From NCBI GenBank assembly GCA_964657885.1, contig CAZZWO010000117.1, positions 1 to 9,352 on the forward strand: a DNA stretch of 9,352 nucleotides, read 5' to 3'. The stretch comes from BOG-908 sp964657885 (GTDB lineage Bacteria > Pseudomonadota > Alphaproteobacteria > Acetobacterales > Acetobacteraceae). Positions 1 through 4,324 of this stretch are shown piece by piece (the first letter of the stretch is position 1; every line of letters starts with the position of its first letter). The position numbers and the translations under genes were made by a program. The notes under the pieces are model-generated. The model saw nothing but the letters and a program-made list of their open reading frames with translations, made no database searches and had not been told where the DNA came from.

Positions 1-108
1 GCGTTAATCGTCGCCAACACCATCCGAAGGTGCGACGACCCTTAGTACCGGCCCGGCGCGCAGTTCGTCGATTCCAGGTCAACGAGTGTCAGCGCTCTGA
101 GGCGATGC

Positions 109-137
109 TTGAGTGTGGCCATCGTGCCGCCTATAAG
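109..137 (+). promoter_or_regulatory. Probable sigma-70 type promoter of rpmE
   Basis: A TTGAGT hexamer (109-114) and a TATAAG hexamer (132-137) are separated by exactly 17 bases, close to the housekeeping consensus. Transcription would begin near 144, giving an untranslated leader of about 50 bases before the rpmE start at 196. This is the best promoter-like pair in the window by simple inspection. No direct evidence of activity is available. Confidence 0.6.
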
Positions 138-195
138 GCCGATCAACGCGCACCCGGTCGGCATCGGGCGTGTATGCATGCGAAAGGCCCAACCG

Positions 196-426
196 ATGAA
201 GTCCGGGATCCACCCCGATTACCACGAGATCACCGTCATCATGACCGATGGCACGAGCTACCAGACTCGGTCCTGCATGGGTAAGGCGGGCGACACCATC
301 CGGCTGGACATCGATCCCAAGAGCCACCCGGCGTGGACGGGCGTGCAGCGGATGATGGACACCGGCGGACAGGTGGCGAAGTTCAACAAGAAGTTTGCCG
401 GACTGGGCACCAAAAAAACCGATTGA
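196..426 (+). CDS. rpmE: 50S ribosomal protein L31
   Basis: This encodes a 76-residue protein matching bacterial ribosomal protein L31, a small component of the large subunit that helps bridge the two subunits. The N-terminus MKSGIHPDYHEI, the central DPKSHPAWTG and the C-terminal TGGQVAKFNKKFAGLG are typical of alphaproteobacterial L31. The family's zinc-binding cysteines are absent: only Cys27 remains, so this is the zinc-independent (C-minus) form. The frame is open further upstream, but the ATG at 196 was chosen because GAAAGG (182-187) lies eight bases before it and L31 proteins begin exactly here; an ATG at 178 has no comparable site. The gene appears monocistronic, with its own promoter (109-137) and terminator (445-472). 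Confidence 0.95.
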   Translation: MKSGIHPDYHEITVIMTDGTSYQTRSCMGKAGDTIRLDIDPKSHPAWTGVQRMMDTGGQVAKFNKKFAGLGTKKTD

Positions 427-440
427 GCTTGTTGGCGGGG

Positions 441-469
441 CTTGAAGCGGCCTCGCCGACCGCTTACTT
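441..469 (+). promoter_or_regulatory. Sigma-32-like heat-shock promoter of hsp20
   Basis: CTTGAA at 441-446 and CTTACTT at 463-469 fit the published alphaproteobacterial heat-shock consensus CTTG-N17/18-CYTAT-N-T. The gap after CTTG is 18 bases and six of the seven defined downstream positions match. The predicted transcript would start near 475-480, leaving a structured leader of roughly 110 bases before the Hsp20 start at 589. The promoter lies inside the rpmE terminator. The match is by eye, but its position before a heat-shock gene supports it. Confidence 0.5.
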
Positions 470-472
470 TTT
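445..472 (+). terminator. Intrinsic terminator of rpmE
   Basis: AAGCGG (445-450) pairs perfectly with CCGCTT (460-465) around a nine-base loop and is followed by five T residues (468-472), 18 bases after the rpmE stop. An alternative, slightly longer stem is possible between 434-440 and 451-457. The T run also forms part of the predicted heat-shock promoter of the next gene. Confidence 0.55.
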
Positions 473-480
473 GCATCGTT

Positions 481-583
481 CAGGATGCCCAATGGGGTCC
501 TGGGGCTTGCCACTCCGATAGGGGTGTGGGTCGGCATCAACCGGTGCGGCCCGACACGTGCAACCTTGCTGATGCAGGAGGTT
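481..583 (+). promoter_or_regulatory. ROSE-like RNA thermometer in the hsp20 leader
   Basis: Three successive hairpins fill the leader. Hairpin one is 481-502, with CAGGA against TCCTG and an inner CCC against GGG. Hairpin two is 524-557, with GTGTGGG against CCCGACAC and one bulged G. Hairpin three is 562-583, where AACCT pairs with AGGTT and TGC with GCA, leaving two bulged G residues. The whole Shine-Dalgarno sequence AGGAGG (576-581) lies in hairpin three, opposite TTGCT (566-570). That matches the UYGCU signature of ROSE elements, which block translation of small heat-shock genes at low temperature and melt on heating. The gene class, multi-hairpin layout and signature motif all agree. 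Folding energies were not computed. Confidence 0.65.
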
Positions 584-588
584 TATCA

Positions 589-1059
589 ATGACTTACGAT
601 TTTGCGCCCCTTTTCCGTACCGCGATCGGCTTCGACCGTCTCGCTCGCCTGGTGGACAACGCGGCTGAGGCTGCTGCCACCCCGGCCTACCCCCCCTACA
701 ACATCGAGAAGACCGGCGAAGACGCTTATCGTCTGACGATGGCGATTGCCGGTTTTGGCCCGGAAAACCTCGAGATTGTGGTCAAGGACAACACTCTGGT
801 GGTGACCGGACGCCTGGCGGATGAGGCGACGAAGGCTGAAATCCTCCACCGTGGGATTGCCGGCCGTGCGTTCGAGCGCCGGTTCGTTCTTGCCGACCAC
901 ATCGTGGTTGATGGGGCGGACCTGAAGAACGGCCTGCTTCATGTCGGCCTCAAGAGGGTTGTGCCGGAGGCGCTGAAGCCCCGCCGCATCACTATTGGCG
1001 CGGGCGCGCCCGCCCTCGCCAATGACGACACCAAGGTCGTCGAGCACAAGGCGGCCTGA
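589..1059 (+). CDS. hsp20: Small heat-shock protein, Hsp20 family (IbpA-like)
   Basis: This encodes a 156-residue ATP-independent holdase chaperone that would bind unfolding proteins in the cytoplasm and pass them to the DnaK and ClpB machinery. The alpha-crystallin domain spans about residues 36-136: it opens with PPYNIEKTGEDAYRLTMAIAG, contains the IbpA-type LHRGIAGRAFERRF (86-99) and closes with NGLLHVGLKRVVPE (114-127). A C-terminal I-T-I motif at 134-136 fits the Ile-X-Ile signature used for oligomer assembly. The ATG at 589 was chosen because the strong AGGAGG (576-581) precedes it by seven bases and IbpA proteins begin with a similar MTYDFAPLFR; the frame is open about 50 codons further upstream, but that stretch overlaps the leader hairpins. 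Regulation appears two-layered: a heat-shock promoter (441-469) and a ROSE-type leader. A strong terminator follows. Confidence 0.95.
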   Translation: MTYDFAPLFRTAIGFDRLARLVDNAAEAAATPAYPPYNIEKTGEDAYRLTMAIAGFGPENLEIVVKDNTLVVTGRLADEATKAEILHRGIAGRAFERRFVLADHIVVDGADLKNGLLHVGLKRVVPEALKPRRITIGAGAPALANDDTKVVEHKAA

Positions 1060-1065
1060 CTGCAG

Positions 1066-1102
1066 GGAGCGGGGGAGGTTCAGCCTCCCCCGCTCCTGTT
1101 TT
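1066..1102 (+). terminator. Strong intrinsic terminator of hsp20
   Basis: A 13-base-pair perfect stem (1066-1078 with 1084-1096) with a five-base loop is extended by a G-U pair (1065-1097) and followed by TTTT (1099-1102), beginning seven bases after the Hsp20 stop. It overlaps the 3' end of the convergent DUF1192 gene, whose stop codon falls in the loop (1080-1082). Confidence 0.88.
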
Positions 1103-1283
1103 CAGTCCTGAAAAAGCTGTCTGCGTGGCCGCGCGCGCCTTCCTTGTGGGCGATCGTTGTTTCGGCGCGCTGTATCTCTGCTTGCAGCTCGCCGATGTAG
1201 GACCGCAGATCGGCTACGCTGAGCGTTTCCAGGATTGGCTTCTCGAACCGTACCGGCCGCTTAACTTCTTCGTCTTCTATCAT
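1080..1283 (-). CDS. DUF1192 family small protein
   Basis: This is a 67-residue acidic and helical protein. It resembles DUF1192, a family of short alphaproteobacterial proteins of unknown function: an acidic N-terminus (MIEDEEVKRPVRFEKP), then the conserved LSVADLRSYIGELQAEIQRAE (about residues 21-41) followed by TTIAHKEGARGHADSFF. The middle is predicted to form a coiled coil, from the hydrophobic spacing and many Glu, Arg and Gln residues. The ATG at 1283 has a good Shine-Dalgarno sequence (AAGGTGG on the minus strand) six bases upstream. The gene diverges from trcR and converges with hsp20. Its last codons (Arg-Ser-Gly-Gly-Gly) are encoded by one arm of the hsp20 terminator, so the C-terminal tail may be constrained by RNA structure rather than protein function. 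No enzymatic motif is visible. Confidence 0.8.
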   Translation of the reverse strand: MIEDEEVKRPVRFEKPILETLSVADLRSYIGELQAEIQRAETTIAHKEGARGHADSFFRTENRSGGG

Positions 1284-1424
1284 CTATCCACCTTGACCCG
1301 CCGCACGGCCGAAGCCCATATCCCCAACGTTGCCGAATTGAAGGCGCGCCCCGGTCTCGGGCCCTCACACAATTTGCTGTTGGCCCCGACGGCCTAGCCG
1401 CTTCCTGCGCCGAAGGATGTTACG

Positions 1425-2003
1425 ATGACTTTGCCCCTTATGCCAAAGGCTACTGCGGTCTGGCTGATCGACAAGACCGCTCTCACCTTTACCCAGATCG
1501 CTGAATACTGCGGCATGCATCCGCTTGAGATCCAGGCTATTGCCGATGGTGAGGTCGCGCAGGGTATCAACGGTTATGACCCGGTCGCAAACAGCCAAGT
1601 GACCGCCGAGGAGATCGCGCGCTGCGAGAAGGATCCGAACGCACGGCTGAAAATGTCGCCGATAACGACCCACACTCCCAAGAAACAGAAGGGTGCGCGC
1701 TATACACCCGTGGCCAAGCGCAATGATCGGCCGGACGGCATAGCGTTTGTTTTGCGCAACTATCCGCAACTCTCCGAAGCGCAGGTCATCAAACTGCTTG
1801 GCACGACCAAGGACACGATCCAGAAGGTTCGCGACCGGCAGCATTGGAACAGCGCCAACATCAAGCCTCGCGACCCGGTCATTCTTGGCTTGTGCACACA
1901 GACAGATTTGAACGCGATGGTTACCGCCGCGAACGAACGGCTGGCCCGTGAGGGCAAGGTGGTTCCTCCACTGCCTCAGATCGAGACGGACGAAGCAGCT
2001 TAA
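1425..2003 (+). CDS. trcR: Cell cycle transcriptional regulator TrcR (DUF1013)
   Basis: This is a 192-residue protein matching the DUF1013 family, annotated in alphaproteobacteria as the cell-cycle transcriptional regulator TrcR. Family hallmarks are MPKATAVWLIDKTALTFTQIA near the start, a helix-turn-helix-like stretch (about residues 21-42, TFTQIAEYCGMHPLEIQAIADG), ARCEKDPNARLKM (about 65-77), and the second DNA-binding-like segment LSEAQVIKLLGTTKDTIQKVRDR (about 116-138). The C-terminus is a short acidic tail. The ATG at 1425 follows GAAGGA (1412-1417) by seven bases. The gene looks monocistronic: it is divergent from the DUF1192 gene and ends in a very strong bidirectional terminator (2061-2094). 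Family assignment is firm; which genes it controls in this organism cannot be read from the sequence. Confidence 0.92.
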   Translation: MTLPLMPKATAVWLIDKTALTFTQIAEYCGMHPLEIQAIADGEVAQGINGYDPVANSQVTAEEIARCEKDPNARLKMSPITTHTPKKQKGARYTPVAKRNDRPDGIAFVLRNYPQLSEAQVIKLLGTTKDTIQKVRDRQHWNSANIKPRDPVILGLCTQTDLNAMVTAANERLAREGKVVPPLPQIETDEAA

Positions 2004-2009
2004 GGCTGG

Positions 2010-2033
2010 CCAGGCCCTGTTGGTAGGGCTTGG
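2010..2033 (+). repeat. Hairpin between trcR and its terminator
   Basis: CCAGGCCCT (2010-2018) pairs with AGGGCTTGG (2025-2033) across a six-base loop, with one G-U pair. It begins seven bases after the trcR stop and has no T run, so it is not an intrinsic terminator alone. Its left arm is identical to the right arm of the downstream terminator (2082-2090) and could pair perfectly with that terminator's left arm (2064-2072). Confidence 0.6.
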
Positions 2034-2060
2034 TGTCTGGCTCCACGTGTCTTTACTAAG

Positions 2061-2094
2061 AAAAGGGCCTGGAACGATGTTCCAGGCCCTTTTT
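2061..2094. terminator. Bidirectional intrinsic terminator between trcR and DUF465 gene
   Basis: A perfect 15-base-pair stem (2061-2075 with 2079-2093) closes a three-base loop, with a T run at 2090-2094 on the plus strand and four A residues at 2061-2064 that give a T run on the minus strand. It sits 57 bases after the trcR stop and 12 bases after the stop of the convergent DUF465 gene, so it should end transcription from both sides. Confidence 0.93.
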
Positions 2095-2106
2095 GATTGG
2101 ATGTGT

Positions 2107-2274
2107 TCAGGAGCCTCGGAGGCGTTCCATCTCCTCCTTCACCCGCAGCTTCTCAACCTTCAATCTCGATAATGCGGTGTCGTCGGGTCGAGGGCGGTGG
2201 TCCTCATCGAAAATCTTCGTCTCAAGGCTGGCATGCCGGTTGCTCAGGCTCTCAATACGGGCTTGTAGGCTCAT
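2107..2274 (-). CDS. DUF465 (YdcH-like) small coiled-coil protein
   Basis: This is a 55-residue, almost entirely helical protein of the DUF465/YdcH family, whose members are short coiled-coil proteins of unknown function. The family pattern is visible: RIESLSNRHASLETKI (about residues 6-21), a short linker with DEDHRPRPDD, then LSRLKVEKLRVKEEMERL (about 35-52), which would fold back as an antiparallel helical hairpin. The ATG at 2274 was chosen over an upstream extension because GGAGG lies five bases before it on the minus strand and the family starts here. The transcript leader contains a seven-base-pair hairpin (2297-2316) just ahead of the ribosome site. The gene ends at the bidirectional terminator and diverges from a second DUF465 gene. 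Confidence 0.85.
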   Translation of the reverse strand: MSLQARIESLSNRHASLETKIFDEDHRPRPDDTALSRLKVEKLRVKEEMERLRGS

Positions 2275-2296
2275 AGTGCCTCCGTGCTGAAGATTT

Positions 2297-2316
2297 GCAC
2301 CTCTCCCGCGAGGTGC
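2297..2316 (-). repeat. Inverted repeat in the leader of the minus-strand DUF465 gene
   Basis: GCACCTC (2297-2303) and GAGGTGC (2310-2316) are perfect complements around a six-base loop. On the minus strand this hairpin would lie 22 bases before the ATG at 2274, just upstream of the GGAGG ribosome site. It could be an mRNA stability hairpin or a protein-binding dyad; it has no following T run. Confidence 0.5.
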
Positions 2317-2367
2317 CATCAAACGGTAATCACGACAGGAGCCGATTGCCACCCTAATCGCTCGAGG

Positions 2368-2386
2368 TCCTTTCAAACTGAAAGGA
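2368..2386. repeat. Perfect dyad in the divergent DUF465 spacer
   Basis: TCCTTTCA (2368-2375) and TGAAAGGA (2379-2386) are perfect inverted repeats around a three-base centre. The dyad lies 55 bases before the start of the plus-strand DUF465-purE-purK operon. It could be an operator for a dimeric regulator or a leader hairpin. No known operator consensus was recognised with confidence. Confidence 0.5.
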
Positions 2387-2397
2387 GCACAAAGCCA

Positions 2398-2412
2398 GAG
2401 AAGGGGTTTCTC
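2398..2412 (+). repeat. Short hairpin in the leader of the DUF465-purEK operon
   Basis: GAGAA (2398-2402) pairs with TTCTC (2408-2412) around a five-base G-rich loop. It sits eight bases before the ATG of a possible short leader ORF at 2421 and about 30 bases before the DUF465 start. The stem is weak and its significance is uncertain. Confidence 0.3.
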
Positions 2413-2420
2413 CCGTCCGC

Positions 2421-2447
2421 ATGCGTGTTATTGAGCCGCCATGCTGA
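2421..2447 (+). other. Possible eight-residue leader ORF overlapping the DUF465 start
   Basis: An ATG at 2421 opens a tiny frame reading MRVIEPPC and stopping at 2445-2447, seven bases inside the start of the next gene (2441). A purine-rich AAGGGG (2401-2406) lies upstream, though at a long spacing. The DUF465 start has only a weak ribosome site of its own, so coupling through this leader is conceivable. Such a short frame could easily arise by chance. Confidence 0.2.
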
Positions 2448-2641
2448 CCGACCGTGATTCCCTGTTGCGCAAACTCCATGAACTGCGCAGCGAGCACAGG
2501 GACCTCGACACCGTCATCGCCCGTCTGGTCCCGCAGCCTCTGGACCAGTTGCAGGTACAGCGGCTTAAGAAGCGGAAATTGTTGCTGAAGGACGAGATCG
2601 CCTGGCTGGAAAGCCACCTTATCCCGGACAACATCGCCTGA
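2441..2641 (+). CDS. DUF465 (YdcH-like) protein, first gene of the purEK operon
   Basis: This is a 66-residue helical protein of the DUF465/YdcH family. The pattern matches its divergent neighbour: LHELRSEHRDLDTVIARL (about residues 12-29), a short linker, then QVQRLKKRKLLLKDEIAWLE (about 38-57), predicted to fold as an antiparallel coiled coil. The ATG at 2441 is the first start after an in-frame stop at 2432, but its Shine-Dalgarno sequence is weak. Its stop overlaps the purE start in TGATG (2639-2643), so the two are probably translationally coupled. DUF465 genes are known neighbours of purE in several alphaproteobacteria, but no role in purine synthesis is established. The protein is 11 residues longer than its neighbour, which it resembles only at family-pattern level. 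Confidence 0.85.
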   Translation: MLTDRDSLLRKLHELRSEHRDLDTVIARLVPQPLDQLQVQRLKKRKLLLKDEIAWLESHLIPDNIA

Positions 2642-3150
2642 TGTCCAGCAGCCAAACGGCTTCCGGTCCCGCCCGCATCGGCATCATCATGGGTAGCCAA
2701 TCCGATTGGAGCACGCTCCGCCATGCGGCGGAGACCCTGACCAGTCTGGACCTGTCATTCGAGGCGAAGATCGTCTCAGCGCACAGGACGCCGGACCGTC
2801 TGAGGGATTATGCCCAGACCGCCCGCGCGCGCGGGCTGTCGGTCCTGATCGCAGGCGCCGGCGGCGCCGCTCATCTACCGGGGATGGCGGCGTCCTGGAC
2901 GTCGTTGCCGGTGTTGGGCGTTCCCGTCGAAAGCCACGCTCTTTCGGGGATGGATAGCCTCTTGTCGATCGTGCAGATGCCGGCCGGTATCCCCGTTGGC
3001 ACGCTTGCCATCGGCAGGGCCGGCGCCATCAACGCTGCCCTGTTGGCGACGGCTATTCTGGCCATCGGCGACCTGGACATCGCCGGCCGGCTGGACAGCT
3101 GGCGCCGTGCGCAGACCGACGCAGTTCCCCAGGTGCCGCAGGATTCATGA
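2641..3150 (+). CDS. purE: 5-(carboxyamino)imidazole ribonucleotide mutase PurE (class I)
   Basis: This 169-residue enzyme converts N5-CAIR to CAIR in de novo purine synthesis, moving the carboxyl group made by PurK; it is expected to act as an octamer in the cytoplasm. The active-site signatures are all present: GSQSDW (18-23), SAHRTP (46-51, whose His48 corresponds to the family's catalytic histidine), GAGGAAHLPGM (72-82) and the later SGMDSLLSIVQMPAGIPVGT. The length is normal for class I PurE. The ATG at 2641 overlaps the stop of the upstream DUF465 gene by one base, and the purE stop overlaps the purK start in ATGA, so all three appear to be one operon. The presence of purK supports the mutase rather than the one-step carboxylase form. 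Confidence 0.97.
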   Translation: MSSSQTASGPARIGIIMGSQSDWSTLRHAAETLTSLDLSFEAKIVSAHRTPDRLRDYAQTARARGLSVLIAGAGGAAHLPGMAASWTSLPVLGVPVESHALSGMDSLLSIVQMPAGIPVGTLAIGRAGAINAALLATAILAIGDLDIAGRLDSWRRAQTDAVPQVPQDS

Positions 3151-4295
3151 CGGCTCCTGCCCCGCTGTCCCCGATCGCACTGCCACCCGGGGCCACGATT
3201 GGCATCGTCGGTGGCGGACAGCTTGGCCGCATGTCGGCAATGGCTGCGGCCCGGCTCGGGTACCGCGCTCACGTGCTTACCAGCGAACCAGACAGCCCGG
3301 CCGCGCAAGTAGCGGCAAGCGTTACCGTGGGCAGCACCGACGATGCCGACACGCTCTGCCGCTTTGCCGACGAGGTGGATGTCATCACATTCGAGTTCGA
3401 GAATGTGAGCGCCGCCGGCTTGGAGCTGATGGCTGAGCGCAGGCCGGTGTACCCTTCGGCCGCGATCCTGCGGCTGACGCAGGATCGGGTGACCGAGAAG
3501 AGCTTCATCAATGGAGCGGGGGCACCGTCCGGGCCCTGGGTTCCGGTGAGCACCCTTCCCGAGCTGGCGGCCGCCGTCGGTCTGCTGGGACTGCCTGCCG
3601 TGCTGAAAACCACCCGGCTTGGATACGATGGCCGTGGGCAGATGCTTCTGCGGAACGAGAGTGATTTTGAAACGGCTTTCACGCGGTTGTCGCCGGCGCC
3701 GTTCATTCTCGAGAGCTTCGTCGACTTTGCTTGTGAGATCAGCGTCATCGTAGCCCGGGGGCTGGATGGCCAGGTGGTGGCGTTCGACGCTGTCGAGAAC
3801 CGGCACCGCAATCACATCCTGGATCTCACGCTCGCACCCGCTCCGGTCATGGCGGACATCCTGACCGCCGCCCGAGAGATCGCGACAGACATCGCCACCT
3901 GCCTGGAGCTTGTCGGGTTACTGGCGGTGGAGATGTTCGTAGATTGCGACGGCGGTTTAATGGTGAACGAATTGGCGCCGCGACCGCATAATTCGGGGCA
4001 CTGGACGATCGACGCCTGCCAGGTCAGCCAGTTCGAAATGCATATCCGTGCGGTGACCGGCTTGCCGCTGCTGCCGGCCACGCGCCATTCGGACGCGGTG
4101 ATGAAAAACATCGTCGGACCGGACGAGCTGGCGCTCTGGCCGCAGATCGTCGGGACCCCCGGCCTGATCCCTCATCTATACGGCAAAACCCAAGCACCGC
4201 CGGGGCGGAAGATGGGTCATGTCACCAAGCTGTTCCCCAAAGGTGCATTGCCCGGCCGTTTCGGCATCGACGCGGCTCTTGCGGTGTTTCGATAG
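3147..4295 (+). CDS. purK: 5-(carboxyamino)imidazole ribonucleotide synthase PurK
   Basis: This 382-residue ATP-grasp enzyme carboxylates AIR with bicarbonate and ATP to give N5-CAIR, the substrate of PurE. The N-terminal nucleotide-binding fold carries TIGIVGGGQLGRM (17-29). The central ATP-grasp domain contains AVLKTTRLGYDGRGQ with Lys154 in the ATP-binding position, and the metal-binding loop VNELAPRPHNSGH (273-285) is intact. A C-terminal domain runs through YGKTQAPPGRKMGHVT. The length and motif order are normal. The start at 3147 overlaps the purE stop by four bases (ATGA), indicating coupled translation. The gene converges with mfd; only about 29 bases separate their stops, and no clear intrinsic terminator was seen there, only a weak hairpin (4300-4313) without a T run. 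Confidence 0.97.
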   Translation: MTAPAPLSPIALPPGATIGIVGGGQLGRMSAMAAARLGYRAHVLTSEPDSPAAQVAASVTVGSTDDADTLCRFADEVDVITFEFENVSAAGLELMAERRPVYPSAAILRLTQDRVTEKSFINGAGAPSGPWVPVSTLPELAAAVGLLGLPAVLKTTRLGYDGRGQMLLRNESDFETAFTRLSPAPFILESFVDFACEISVIVARGLDGQVVAFDAVENRHRNHILDLTLAPAPVMADILTAAREIATDIATCLELVGLLAVEMFVDCDGGLMVNELAPRPHNSGHWTIDACQVSQFEMHIRAVTGLPLLPATRHSDAVMKNIVGPDELALWPQIVGTPGLIPHLYGKTQAPPGRKMGHVTKLFPKGALPGRFGIDAALAVFR

Positions 4296-4324
4296 CGCGG
4301 CTCACGAACGAGCATCCGCCCTGG

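Noticed and set aside
1..45. Open frame from the left edge to a TAG at 43-45, possibly the tail of an upstream gene
   Set aside because: Only 14 codons are visible and they match no family I can recognise, so it cannot be told from chance.
30..284. Plus-strand 84-codon frame upstream of and overlapping rpmE
   Set aside because: It overlaps the rpmE promoter and coding sequence in another frame, has Arg/His-rich random composition and no family resemblance.
1293..1322. TTGACC followed 18 bases later by CATATC as a trcR promoter
   Set aside because: The -35 part is good but the -10 part matches only three of six consensus bases, and TTGACC overlaps the DUF1192 ribosome site, so support is too weak.
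2275..2440. Purine-type riboswitch before the purEK operon
   Set aside because: I could not identify the conserved core of a guanine, ZTP or PRPP riboswitch in the leader; only simple hairpins are seen.
2871..3815. 314-codon minus-strand frame across purE and purK
   Set aside because: It is antisense to two intact enzymes with complete motifs and shows no recognisable domain.
4300..4313. Small hairpin between the purK and mfd stops as a terminator
   Set aside because: The stem is only four to five pairs and no T run follows on either strand.
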